Shown: positions 26,108 to 38,600 of the stretch, one piece after another
Position numbering within the stretch: the first letter of the stretch is position 1
Layout: each line of letters begins with the position of its first letter
Source: Aphidius gifuensis
Lineage: Eukaryota; Arthropoda; Insecta; Hymenoptera; Braconidae
Length of the DNA stretch: 64,000 bases
Direction of reading: 5' to 3'
NCBI RefSeq assembly: GCF_014905175.1
Contig: NC_057791.1
Location: 14,822,177-14,886,176, forward strand
Notes under the pieces: model-generated
The model's database searches: none
Told to the model about the DNA's origin: nothing
Seen by the model: the letters and a program-made list of their open reading frames with translations, nothing else
Program-made: the position numbers and the translations under genes

Positions 26108-28248
26108 AATTTATTTAAAGAATCGACTTTAAAAAATCTATGGAATTCTAAACACTTGAATCCTCGTTGGAAATACTTAAACATCAAAAAAAAAAAATAA
26201 AAAAAAAATTTGAATTTAAATTTTTTCATCTTCAATGCAACGATAATAATTTTCTATCCATAATTATCATCATTTCAAAAATTATTTCGTATAAAAATAT
26301 ATATAATCCTAAAAAATAATGTTATAAAAATTTATCCTTCGATATAAATATAATATCTTCAACTTTTTTTCTCTATAAAAAAAAATACGTGCAGTTATAA
26401 TAAAAAATATTTTATTATAATTAACTTTTTTGAATAAAAAAAAAAAAAGTCTAATCCAAGGCGTATCATTTACAATTGCCAATAAAAAAAATATTAAAAA
26501 ATAACGATAAAAACAGTAATATACATAAAAAAAAATAAAATGGCAGCCGACAAATTCATTCGATAGTATACGAGGGAGCGACAACAACTCTCGACATTTT
26601 TGTATTATTTTTTTCGAAAAAATTTATTACATTCAACGTGCAATGTATAGGTTTGACCCTCGAGACGTTTCATCGCGAGATCAGCCACAAAAAAATAAAC
26701 CAAATGCAAAAAAAAAAAAATGCCCGAATAAGGGGAAAATAATAAAAAAAGAGAAAATACAGGGATAAAAATAGCGAAAGAATATAGTGGGGAATATTCA
26801 CCAGCACGGTGGGGCTATTGATCGGAATCAAGGGGGTAGAAAACGAATGGGGGTTGGCTTTCCTCCACAACCCCAAACCCATACCTAATTCATGATTTTT
26901 TTTTTGTTTAATATATCATCAGCTCGTTTATCATCTTTCACTATTACCAAATGAAAATGTAACTCACTCGCTAAATTTTTTTCAAGCAATTTTATAACTA
27001 GATTATTATATTTTAGATAAAATAATATAAAAATTTTTAAAATTGATATTACATAAAATAAATAAAATTGAACAGATGTGAAAGCATGTTTTTATATTGT
27101 AATAATGAAAAAAATAAGGGAGAATTATTTTCATATAATACACAAGGGTTAGGCCCTTTGATAAAAAAATTGTAAAATATAAGAAGAATTGTACGCAAAG
27201 TGCAATGTACATTGAATGAGTTGAGTCAAATTTGGTGAGTTATAAAAAAAAAAAAAATATATGCACATACAAGTATACTTATTAACATGCATATGTGTAA
27301 AAAAGCCAAGGTGGACATAAAGTGCAGATAAAAAAAAAAAAAAAAAAAATTAGAAGGGCGAAACTATACAAGACAAAGGCTTCTGTTCAAACAGCCCCTT
27401 TATGTTGGCACGCCAGGCGACACACACACGCTATATCAGGAAGGGTAACTATATACTCATATGCATATATTCAAGTACTATTATAAATTTTTTTTTTTTT
27501 TTATTTAACGCTGGAGTAACAGAGACAAGGTGAACAAAAATAATCGCCATAACAATAAAATAGTATAATATACTTGAGGAAGAGAAAAAAATATTAAAAA
27601 AAAAAATTAAATCGCTAGGGGCTTACAATTATTTAGTGGGCTCTGATAGTCGGCATGGCTTGTTGAAGAATGAAAAGGCAAACTCGAGCAACATTATTAT
27701 AAATAATAATAATAATAATTTTAATGACAATAATAGCAGTAAATATAATGGTAATAGAAAAATATATATAAAAAAAAGGTAGATTAAAAATACAGGTAAA
27801 TAAAAAATAAATTGAAACAAACCGGAAATGCATTTTTAAAATAAAATTAAATTAGTTTTTTTTATATGTAAATATTTTTATGGGTAAATAATTGTCTGGA
27901 TTTTTTGAGATTATGATTTATTTATTTATCACCACACTGAATGAAAAATAATAAAAATATAAAAGTGATTGATTTTAATTATTTGCAGTCAATGACCAAT
28001 GAGTAATGACATTTTTATTTTGTATATATATATAGTTTGTGAGTATAACACTTGTTGAACATGTCCGACAATTGTATGTGTACAATATTTCACCCTTGAC
28101 TCGGTGCGATACATTTAAACTATAATATATTGATATTATCTTGTTATTTATTGGTGATAAAAATAACATGTAAATATTTTTAGCTAATTATTCATGTTGA
28201 ATTTTGTTTTTTTTTTTCTATAAAATTTTATGGACTGAATTTATCTAC

Positions 28249-28315
28249 CTGAATAGTAATAAGGATGACTGGCGTGAAGTGGATGAACCAGTGGATGAGG
28301 TGCTCGAAAATCCAT
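28249..28315 (-). CDS. Gse1: Alternative first coding exon of GSE1 (short isoform)
   Basis: The exon encodes MDFRAPHPLVHPLHASHP followed by YYYS and ends in a donor ag|gtagat with one G carried over. The GSE1 exon at 18758 begins GT CTT, so the join gives Gly-Leu and continues into QPATTKSQQ. It has an in-frame ATG, complex codon use and no in-phase acceptor immediately before the ATG, which argues for a first exon. The resulting protein is 1,482 residues (coding length 4,449). Exon 32465 ends in the same phase with the same carried G, so the two are mutually exclusive 5' ends of one gene. Confidence 0.7.
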
Positions 28316-29180
28316 CTTCAATATTTATATTATCTTTTTTTTATAATTGAATTATTATTTTTTTATTTTTACATTAATTTAATACACTATTTAAATGACA
28401 CGTTTAACATGATTAAATAATTCACTGTTATTTGACACTACTGAGTTTTGTCACTTGGTTTAATTTTTATCTGTCCCCGGGGTATCATGACGATAAACTC
28501 AATTTTCCTTCCGGTCAATTTTCTATCTTTTTCTCTTCAATGCAAAAAAAATTCATTGTTCACAATAATATCTAAACTTTTTCATAAACATGTATGATTT
28601 ATTTAATTTAAATTTAAAAAAATAATCTACATAATTGTTTAAAAAATAAATGTAATATAAAAATATAAATGAATTTTAATTTCTATATTTTAAATATTTT
28701 ATTTTTCATTTATTTAAATTATCTTTGACATTTATCTACTTGTCTCATCACATTGACATCCCATAAAATAATACACTTGTTTTTTAATATAACACTTGAC
28801 ATTTTCACCCCATGAAATTCACAAAAAATCACTGTATGAATATTTAAACTAAAAAAAAATTTAAATAAATAATTAATAAAAATTCTTTTCAATTATTTTA
28901 ATTATATATTTTTTATTATTAATGTCAACGCGATGAATTGATTGATAAAAATTCGCGAGACACTGAGACAATTTGCAAGTGGAATTTAAAAATCCAAATA
29001 ATATTTGTTTTTTTTTTTGAGTGAATTTAGAAGGGCAAATGATCGTCGTTGGTAACAGACATGTTTGATTTGATGCAATAATATGCATACAGATAGATAA
29101 TATGTCTGTAGATCATATATAATCACAAACCTCGTATGATATGGGTGTGTTTTTTTATATATTAAAAATATATATTAATA

Positions 29181-29190
29181 TGCGCATGCG
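29181..29190. promoter_or_regulatory. NRF-1/Ewg-like palindrome upstream of the short GSE1 exon
   Basis: The site reads tgcgcatgcg, matching the NRF-1 core GCGCATGCGC at nine of ten positions. NRF-1 (Erect wing in insects) usually binds close to transcription starts. It is about 870 bases upstream of the ATG at 28315. Function is inferred from the motif only. Confidence 0.4.
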
Positions 29191-29305
29191 TAAAGAATTT
29201 GCGTGGGGGCTTTTCCGTTTTTTTAAATTATTTTTATTTGCGTAATCGGTAGACTCGATGTGCCAACCACGACGGCACAAACACGACTGAATTGTCGACT
29301 AAGAC

Positions 29306-29365
29306 TATCACCATCACCATCACTATCGCCATCACCATCACCATCGCCACCACTACTACCACCAC
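29306..29365. repeat. Imperfect (atcacc)n microsatellite
   Basis: The run alternates atcacc, atcgcc and ctaccacc units for about 60 bases. It would read as Ser/Pro- or His-rich peptide in some frames, but no splice-competent open frame surrounds it. Confidence 0.75.
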
Positions 29366-32300
29366 ATTGCCACGATGATCAACATTGACTCACGAGCTTT
29401 CCATTCTTCCAATTCCAATTTAAACTCTCCTACAGGCTTCTTCATATCCCCCTTTTTATTTTTTTTTTACGCCCCAAAGATGACAATACATTTTTCATTC
29501 ACAAAAAATTATACTCCAAAATATTGAAATAAACAAATATATATTTCTTTAGCAAATTTTTTTAATAGAAAATATTGAAATTAAAAATTTTTTTTTTTAA
29601 TTAATTAATTATTTAGCTTGAAGAAATAAAAAAATTAACAAGTTTTTATAGAAAATTTAAAGCTTTTAATATTTATTACTAAAAAAAAAAATATCACTCA
29701 AAAATATCAGACAGTATTTTTAATTTGTTAATAAAAAAAGTTAAAAAAAAAATTCGTCAATGAGTCAACCCTTTTTTATTTAAAATTCCATGTGTCATTT
29801 ATCCTTGAGAATAAAAATGATTTTTTTAAAACAACATTTAAAAATAGAATTTTTTTTTTCAAATGCATATATGAAGAATAAAAAAAAAAATAATCGAAAC
29901 ATCTGTTATTGATGTGGCACGCGTACCAGTCAATGTTCATTAGATTCATTTCCTCACTATTTTTCTGTATCATCAATTTATATATTTTTTTATTTATTTA
30001 TCTCACCCCCAATTTTGGTTTCCTAGTTGTTGACCAGTCGACATTGCGCTCAAATCACATATACAAATTCATTCCCCTCTTAATACATATTCAACTCACA
30101 ATTCGACTTTCCCTTCCAAAACGAAATTCACCACAACGCAGACTCCTTTGCGGGTTTTCATTTCGTCATTGAAATTGAACACACCCCCAAAAAAATAAAA
30201 CAACCCTGTGTGTATTTTATTTCTCAATGTGCAACACATTGTACAAACAGACTTTAATAATAATACAAACCGGAAATTGACACCGTTATATACACATTTT
30301 TATATTTAAATATATATTTTATATTTTATTTATTATTACGTGTGTGTGTTTGTGTATATTGGACAACATAAAATTTTATAAAATACATACAAGTTATTAA
30401 TAAAAAATAAACCCTAATATTTAAAATTTAAAAAGATAAAATAATAATTCTGTTGTTGAAGAGCTGTCTGCCAAGTAAAATCAATGCGTGCTGGCGACAT
30501 CAAATATCTTTATCTCTTTCTCTCTTATTTCTCATAATCATTTCTCTTTATTTAACCATCCCTTTACTATACCCTCGACCAGTGTGGCCCCTGTCAACCC
30601 TGCCAAGCCCATTTTACCATCATCGACCCCTTTTTTTAATATATTTTTTTCCATTATATTTCCTTTAGTTATATTTATTATTATTTTTTTTCCTTACTCG
30701 ACTCTTTTTCAGTCACGTCAAACTAATAGCTAGGATTATTATCCCCATCGTCATGTAATTTGAGTCAATTATTGTTTATTTAATGACACTAATGGATAAT
30801 GATAAAAATTATTTTTACGTAATACATTATATTATGTTTTTTTTATCAAGATTTTCATCACATGATTATTTTATTTTATTGTTAATTTGCTTATTTAATT
30901 GTTTAAATTAAAAATAGTTTTTTTTTTTTTTTGTTTTTCATGGAAAAAAAATAAATAAATAAACTCAATATCCGACGTTGATATCGATTGCCAAGGGCAA
31001 AAACGAGACAGACCTTTTCCCCTTCCTTTGAATGGCGGCGCAATGCAAGATACAAAAGAGGGGTTTTGATGAAGGGTGAGAGAGCGAGCGTCTAAATTTA
31101 AAAGGAGGGTAATGGTGGTGGTGGTGATGATGAAAATATACATATATATATGTACATCAAGTACAAGTATATGTAACATCCCTTGGGTGATTTTTGTTGG
31201 TAACAAAAGACAGCAAAAAAAAAAAAGAGTATATATTATAAGACAAACTGGTAAATTTTAGAGGGGATGGAATTGACGAGAGAGCGTCGTCAAGGGCTTA
31301 CCCTAATTCGAATTTAGGTGTCGGCTGGATCGCTAAGTGGGCGCAATGCGGTAATTTTTTTTTATCTTTTTGTTGTATTGTTATTTTATATTTTTTCTAC
31401 CTGTTTAATCTTGTTTTATTATTGTCAGTTGAATAAAATAAATAAATGATGCAATAGAGTTGGGTTAATGTATAAATTTAATCGAGATTAAATTATAATA
31501 ATTTATTATTGAATGTGACTTTTGGATCAAGTGTTATCAAACATAATATGATCAAAGTTTATCATAATGTAGTTAAATAAAAATTAATAATAATAAAAAA
31601 TAAATAATATATATGTATAAATAAATAGAAAGAAGACAAACTTTAGTTGTAACTTTGACCTGAGGCATGATTCGAGGTCATGCATGTAGCAATTTGATTG
31701 TGGTACTGTTTAAAGTAGCCCTAAGAGGCCAAAGAACACAGCCTGTAGAGAGTAGATAGCGATGAAATATTACGAGATAACCCGAGCTCTTGCAAATATT
31801 GGCCTTAACCAGAATTTTTCTTGCCCCAACAAACGACCCCCTTTTTTTTATTCTCTTTTTCATAATATTTTAGAATATATTATAAATAATGAAGCACAAG
31901 ATTGAACGAAAACAAAATGAAAAAAAAAAAAATTGATACTGAAGAAGAAGAGTTAAAAATAGCTAACCATATTTATTTTTGTTTTTTTATTAAAAAAGTT
32001 TTGATAATAATAATAATAAACTTAAATAAAAATTACGTATTTTTTCTACGTGTTATGATAAAATATTTTAATTAAAAAAAATAAAGAAAAGAAAAAAAAA
32101 AAATATATGAAACTCTTAAAGTGTGCAAAATGTAAAATTTACAGAGTTCATTTGAGCCGGATAATAGCTTGCTGTGTTTAGCTTGGTATTTTCTTGAGCT
32201 TAACAAAAAAAAAAAAAAAAGTAAAAAGAAAAAAAAAAGAGTCAGTCAAGAGTATAATGAAAAAATAAATAAAAACACGAATATTTAATTACAAAGTCAG

Positions 32301-32464
32301 GAATTAGCCAACCATTTTACACAAAAGTAATTTCAAGAATCAACTATGTTTTTTTTTAATTGGCTATTTGAACCCTAATTTAATTACTTAATAATTAATT
32401 TTATTTATTTATTTAATTTAAAAGAAAGCGTTAAATGAAAAATAAATTAAAAAATTGTTCATAC

Positions 32465-35380
32465 CTGAATCTTTATCGGGCATCTTTGGTGGTGGTTTTT
32501 TTTCAGGTGCTTTTGGTGAACAATTTTTTCTAGCTGGTCTTACTGTAAGTGTCGGTGGTACCTGTTTATAAAATAAATAAATAAATAAATATGTTTACAA
32601 ATAATTATAGGAAATTACTAACCACTTTTTCCGATCGTTCACCAGATGGTAATCTTGCAATAGCAGCATCAGGACTATCTTCAGGTGGTGGAGGTTGAAC
32701 AATCCAATTATATTCTCTTTTTTCAACAGGTAAACCCCATCTTTCATATTCAAGACTTTGTGTACGTAATGTTTCATAACAATCAAGACAAACAACAGCA
32801 AAATCACCATTTTCTAATAATAAACTTTTTTCTGGTTGTCTATGATATTTTAAAAATGGAAAATCTTTAACAGGTAATGCTCTAACACGTTTACGATATG
32901 TTGTTATACCACAAACATAACACCAATAATCATGAGTATTATATTGTCTTTCTGGTGGATTAACTTGTTGTCCAGCAACTAATGATTCATATTTTCTCCA
33001 TTGTGCAAGTAATGAATGATAACAAAATGTACAAACAAGTGCTGAGCCATCTTCACGTAATTGTTCAGCATTTTGTGGTGATTGATGACGATATAATTCA
33101 GGAAAATATGGTGCATTACGTCCTTGTGAACGTCCATAAAGTACACGTGCAAGTGTTAAATCACTATGTAAACCACAAAGAAAACAATATATTGAACTAC
33201 TTGATGCACCTGGATTACTACCAAATGTACGATCAGAACTTGAACTTGGTGGTGTTGCTATTGTTCTATTAACATCACCATTTGGATGTGGACTAGGTAC
33301 ATCATATCTACGTCGTTCAAGTGGTACTCTTTCAGCATCCATACCTTCCCATTGTTGAGCTAAATGATTAACACATTTACTACATGCTAATACTCTTCCA
33401 TGACTATCCATACATGCATTTTCTGATGTTCTTGCCATTCCACGTAAACATGGAAAATGCATTGCATGTGAATTCATACCCTCTGGACTTGTTGATAACC
33501 TGTAAATAATTAATTCGTTATTTTTTTTTTTTCTTATTTTTTGAGTATTCATTAATTTTTTTATTTTAAATTTTAAATTACCATTCCATTTGTGTACGTG
33601 GATGTAATCTTTCACAAATATAACATCTATAATTTTGTCCAACATTAGCAACATTACCATTTTCAGTTGGTGCAGTATTACTACTACTACTTGGTGAATT
33701 ACGTTGTCCTGAACTTGCTATTTTAATATTGGCACTCCTTGGTTTTGTTGTAACTACACTTGATTTATTTAAATCATAAGGTTTAAAACGTATATCACTA
33801 CCAGCTGAATTTGCTGGTGATTTTGCTACTACTGGTCTTGGTGATGGTCCTAATATTAATTAAATTATATTTATTAATTAATAATACATATATAAATAAA
33901 TTTATCAATAATATATTTTATAAAATACCTTGTTGACGAAATTCAATACTTTGACCAGGTAATTGTTGCGGCACATCATTATTATCACCACCAAAAACTT
34001 GTTGTTTTTGTGGTATTGTTTTATAACATATAGAACAAACTTGTACCATTCCTTGAGGACTTATTGGACTAGCACCTTGAGGTGGTCTCATTGAATATAT
34101 AAATGGAAAATATGCTTCTTTTTCTGGATTTGGACAACAATATAATAATCTAATACTGGACGAAGGATATTCCAATGCACATGTATAACAAATAAATGTT
34201 GTTGTATCCATTGTTGGTGCTTGACGTTTTCTTAATGTATAATTACGATCACCATGTGGTACACCCTGTCTTGTATAAGCTTTCCATTGTAGTAAAAGAT
34301 GATTTTGACATGCTGAACAAGCCTAAAATAAAAATATATTTAATTTTACATTTATCATTATACATAAATAAATTATAATTTACTTTTTGCTTTTTTATTA
34401 ATTACCTGTACACGACCTGCACTATCCATAGGTCTACTTCTACTGGGTCTTGGATGTAGCATTAATGATGGAAAAAATGGTTGTGGATTAGCCGGTGAAT
34501 TTGGTGGTATTATCAGTGGTTTAGCAGCAATATGACTGAGTGAACCCCTTTTAAATTCATCACCACAAACATAACACACTTCAGTTACTGAATTTTTATC
34601 TGGCATTGATAAATCAAGTATATCTGTACCCACACTTGATGATGAACCACCACTGTAAATAGCTGAAACAAAATATTTTATTTCAAATAAATAATCAAAA
34701 AGACAAGAAGAAAAAAAAACAGAAATATGATATATTAAAATGTAATATATATAAAATAAATATGATTAGTTAAAAAGTGTTTTTTTTTTTAATTCATCAT
34801 CAGCTAGTTTTTTTATTTTATATATATTTTATTTTCATCATTGCAACACCATCGGGCTTTACGTGGCCTAGTTGCGTCGATGTGGCACTTTTCAACGCCT
34901 TGATCAACTGCATTCCATACAACTCAATACTAACTCACTCATTTTAATAATATAATAATAATAATTAATTATTTAAAATAAAAGAATTTGATGATTATTG
35001 AAATAAAAAGCAACAACAACAACAACAACAACAAGAAAATCTTATATTACCCCAACGATAATAAAAATAATATGAGAAAGAAAAAAATTAAATAAATTAT
35101 GTACTAAACATTATTATACGTAGTTTAATGTTTGAATATATTAATGCATTGAATCACTACATGATTTCTACGGTCTTATCGACAAACTGTTAACCTTTAC
35201 ATACGAACGTTGACATTTGCCGGCGGAAAGTACTAAGGCCAATGTAAATAATGGCTTTAAGATTCAATTGTTTATAAGCAAACATATATTGATATGTGGA
35301 CCTCGATAAATAGATTAAACTAAAAGAGAATAATAAGATGAAGAAGAAGAAGAAGTAGTAAAACAAACAAATAAGAAGAA

Positions 35381-35413
<33 letters not shown>

Positions 35414-36753
35414 AAAGCAAATTGCAAGTAATTTATTAATTCAACTATCAACAACAAACAGTTGATTCTAATAATTCAACTGTCAACAATAAAAATCCAA
35501 CAATATTATTATTTTCATAATATATGTTTGATTAACTTTGTATTTATTTATTTTTATGATAATTATCATTTTTAAATTAAACAACTGTTAATGATGACGT
35601 ACCAAGATGATAGATGTACAAGTGAATTCTTTGACAAGTCTGAATAACGAATGAAAGACTGAACCATTTTGACCTCAAAGATAAAGGTTCAATTAAACAA
35701 CTCGACAGGTCAATCTTTTAATAATTAGAAAGATTCCCTGCACGCCTTCATGAAGTAAATTTTTATATATCCATTAATATGGGGTCGATCAACTTTTGAT
35801 ATAATACTTTGTCGAGTTAGAAAAACAAAAAAAAAAAAATATAAAAAAAAAGATACCAAAGCCATAGTTCCAATAAAAAAATTGTACAGACTATTGGATA
35901 TTTATATGACAAATAATAAATGGATGATATAAAAATTACACTTGAATAAATAATCACCTTGTGGTTGTGGTGCTGGTGAACTTCTTGGTGCATGTCGTAA
36001 ATCTAATGCAGCATCATTTGATAATCGTGTATCATCAACAGTAAGTCTTGGACTTTGTAATCTTTGATGTGGTGATTGTAAACGTTGATGTGGTGATTCC
36101 ATTGTTAATCTAACTTGTTCAATATGTTTGGCAGTATCAGTTTGATTTGAATGTGGTCTTGGTATATCAATTGAATTTGATGGTGGACGATTTTGTTCAA
36201 TAACTCTTGGTGATGGTGAATTTTGTGGTAATCTTGGTGATAAACCAACTGGACGATTATTATCTTGTCTTGTTTGTTGATTTAAAATTGGTTGTTCATT
36301 TGTTAAACCAAGTATTTGTGATGCATATTCACCTTGTGATGTCATTTCAGCACCAGTAAATGTACTACCATCACAACGTTTTAACCAATAAATACGTTGA
36401 CTTTGTGGACGTGAATCACGTTCATAATTTTCCCATTGTTGTGATAATAATGCATAACATAATGTACATGATCTTATTGTACCATTACGTGCATTTTCAC
36501 CACGATAACCAGCTGGTGGTTCATGTGATTCTAAAAATGGAAAATAAGGCTCATTTGGTGGACCACCAGGTGTTGGTTTAACACGTAACCAATATAAATC
36601 ATTATGACTATGTGTACCACATACAAAACATATTCTTCCACCATTTGTTGTATCATCAACATTATTACTTAATTGTTGATTGGACAATGTATTTGCATGT
36701 GATTGCCCCTCAAGTCCCGGCTCATTTTTCACATACAACTTGCTTTCCATCAT
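32465..36753 (-). CDS. Six-module Cys-rich N-terminal half of the long GSE1-locus protein
   Basis: Exons in transcript order: 36753-35958, 34662-34406, 34322-33929, 33849-33582, 33499-32623 and 32561-32465, encoding about 896 residues from MMESKLYVKNEP. Six modules share the plan C-x2-C, roughly 30-70 residues with Pro/Phe, then C-x2-C, in four modules followed by a Q-W-x3-E-like helix: CFVC/CTLC, CYVC/CSAC, CYTC/CSIC, CYIC/CSKC, CFLC/CTFC and CYVC/CLDC. Four cysteines per module suggest zinc binding. Linkers are Ser/Pro/Gln-rich. I do not recognise a named family for these modules. The last exon ends in a donor (cag|gtatg) with one G left over, so the frame needs a downstream exon; the GSE1 exon at 18758 fits exactly. 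Taken with the GSE1 exons the coding length is 7,071 bases, 2,356 residues. An annotation might treat this half as its own gene, but it has no stop codon. Confidence 0.8.
35011..35034. repeat. (caa)n microsatellite
   Basis: Eight consecutive caa units lie in the intron between the first and second Cys-module exons. Confidence 0.9.
35338..35418. repeat. (gaa)n-rich microsatellite
   Basis: Two blocks of gaa/aga units, broken by agtagtaaaacaaacaaata and a single agg, cover about 80 bases in the same intron. The rest of 34663-35957 is intron with nothing else recognisable. Confidence 0.85.
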
Positions 36754-38600
36754 GTCAGGAAACCATTTGTTTAATTAACTAACCTATTTTTATCTCTTTA
36801 GGTTAGCTAATAAATATTTCATTTAATTACCTTTTACTTTTTTTTTAAATTTAATTGTTGATAAATTTGTTATGTGATTATATTATTTATTTTTTTACTT
36901 AAGATTTTTTATCTTCCAGGCAGTTGTTGTTATTATTTATCCAATGCATGTCTGTAACAATATAAATAACAATAATAAAATATTTTGTAATAATTGATTT
37001 AACATTTATTCATTAAATTAATTATTTTCAATTGATTTTTTCCATAAAATTGAGTTATTTTTATAATTTTATTACCAGGTCAATAATTGTGTTGATTAAT
37101 CAGTTAAAATGAAAAATTTTGTCACACACAGCTGTGACCTTATTTCACGGATCTAATTTAAATTTAAATAATAAAAAAATATAATACTCAATATATATTT
37201 TTTTGACTAAAAAAAAAAATGTATTATTATTATCACCGGAAGCATAATGAAGTGATATTGTTGAACACTTAGTATCACCGACACAGTCTAAATATTTGTT
37301 CAGCATTAAAATGAAAGAAAAATAAATAATATTAATTTATTTATGATGATTGTAAGGGTGTGTGCGTGTCTGTTTATACATGTATATTTTCCAAAATATA
37401 TGATAAAACAACAAGCCAATAAATTATTATTAAAAAAATATATGTTGAATAAACTAAAAACAATAATCATTCAAATGATGATGATGACGATGGTGATGAC
37501 AATTTCGATAGAGAAATAGTTAGTATATTTAGAAATTTAGATGCAATGTTTAAAAGTTCAACGACAATCGGACATACACGCCTTGGATTTAGTCCCGGGG
37601 GGAAGTCTTGATGAAGGCACCGGTCATAGGTTAAAGTAAAGCGTAATGAGGAGGGTCGAGGTTATCTTTCATGACTCAAGAAATTTTTTTTTTTTCAATT
37701 TTAATTTTCATCATAATATTTTTAACTATAAATTTATGATAATAATAACAACAATTTGTTATTAATGTATTTTTAATCAAAATAAATTTATCTGAATTTT
37801 CGTATGTTAACTTGAAACACCTAGTGAGTGTGTACCTATATGGTTCTTTAAAGAGTAGTAGCAATTTGAGTGGATGAAGAGAAACAAAAAAAAAAAAAAA
37901 AAAAAAAGAAAATGGACAAATATATAAAAATGATATTAAAAAAATATGTTGAATATCACAAACACACATGCACACACACCGTTACACCACAAAGTATATA
38001 TTAAAAATGAAAAAAATAATTTTTTAAAAAATATTAAAACTGCCACAATTGTTCCAGGTGTAATGTGTCATGATTGACATATTGGGATTGTAAGTTGGTT
38101 ATACCTATATATTTTGGGGATAAAATTGTATTTATGATTTAATTAGATAATAAATCAGAAACTCACATAATTGTTCATTACAGATTATTGAAATCATATC
38201 TTTAAATGTATTAACGAGACAAATACGGTAAACTATTGGCGACTAAAAAATATATACAAGCTCTCTTATCTTGCTTTCTAGTCTTGTCCATACGTGCTTA
38301 TAAACCACACCAAACATTTTTATGTCATTATTATTGACATATTAAAAACAATTAAAATTATATTTACACTTTATTAATATTAAACATATATTTACGTATG
38401 TATATTTACTTTATTTGGTGTTATTTTTATATTTTTAAAACTATTTTATAAACATTTTATGATGCTACAGTGCCGCAACTTTGTTCAATATAGTCGCCAT
38501 ATTGAAATACGTTTTTCATTCCATGATGCCACGCAAATGCCATCATATGACAGTGCGGCTCTATTAACCAATGAAAAATTTATACGCATGCGCAGTCAAC
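36754..38600. other. Upstream region of the long GSE1-locus isoform
   Basis: About 1.85 kb before the first coding exon. It is AT-rich apart from a denser block at about 37560-37680 and a putative promoter at 38460-38600, the latter with cgccatattg (YY1/Pho-like) and an NRF-1-like palindrome. A non-coding first exon is likely here, but I could not fix its limits. Confidence 0.45.
38585..38594. promoter_or_regulatory. NRF-1/Ewg-like palindrome, candidate promoter of the long isoform
   Basis: The site is cgcatgcgca, the same palindrome as at 29181. It follows a stretch (38468-38580) that is richer in G and C than its flanks and contains cgccatattg. It is 1.8 kb upstream of the ATG at 36753, so a 5' UTR intron would be needed. 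Confidence 0.4.

Larger units (their letters stand above)
18759..28248 (-). other. Large GSE1 intron (9.5 kb from the short first exon)
   Basis: This intron holds no convincing coding exon. It contains two copies of a 0.5 kb direct repeat (19556-20052 and 25610-26107), an unusual GC-richer segment at 23815-24000, and several islands of more complex, less AT-rich sequence (about 22620-22750, 23395-23530, 24470-24700 and 26560-26890) that could be regulatory. Frames of 60-115 codons here are A/T-rich Phe/Tyr/Lys strings and are not genes. Confidence 0.5.
28316..32464. other. Upstream region of the short GSE1 isoform / long-isoform intron
   Basis: About 4.1 kb without a supported exon. From 29170 to 31330 the sequence is visibly less AT-rich than the other introns. 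It holds an NRF-1-like palindrome and a trinucleotide-type repeat, which fits a promoter area for the exon at 28315. Frames at 30453-30733 and 31678-31863 are not conserved-looking. Confidence 0.45.

Noticed and set aside
28249..28315. Reading this exon as internal to the long isoform
   Set aside because: The phase-1 G from 32465 cannot enter it in the MDFRAP frame; an acceptor directly before the ATG would be phase 0. A first-exon reading fits better.
30453..30733. Overlapping + frames with Ser/Leu/Pro-rich products
   Set aside because: Pyrimidine-rich sequence gives hydrophobic translation resembling a signal peptide, but there is no gene context.
31678..31863. 61-codon - frame near the GSE1 locus
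   Set aside because: Considered as a missing exon between 32465 and 28315, but it lacks a phase-1 acceptor and a donor in frame.
32982..33272. 96-codon + frame over the Cys-module exon
   Set aside because: Antisense of an exon with clear CxxC modules.
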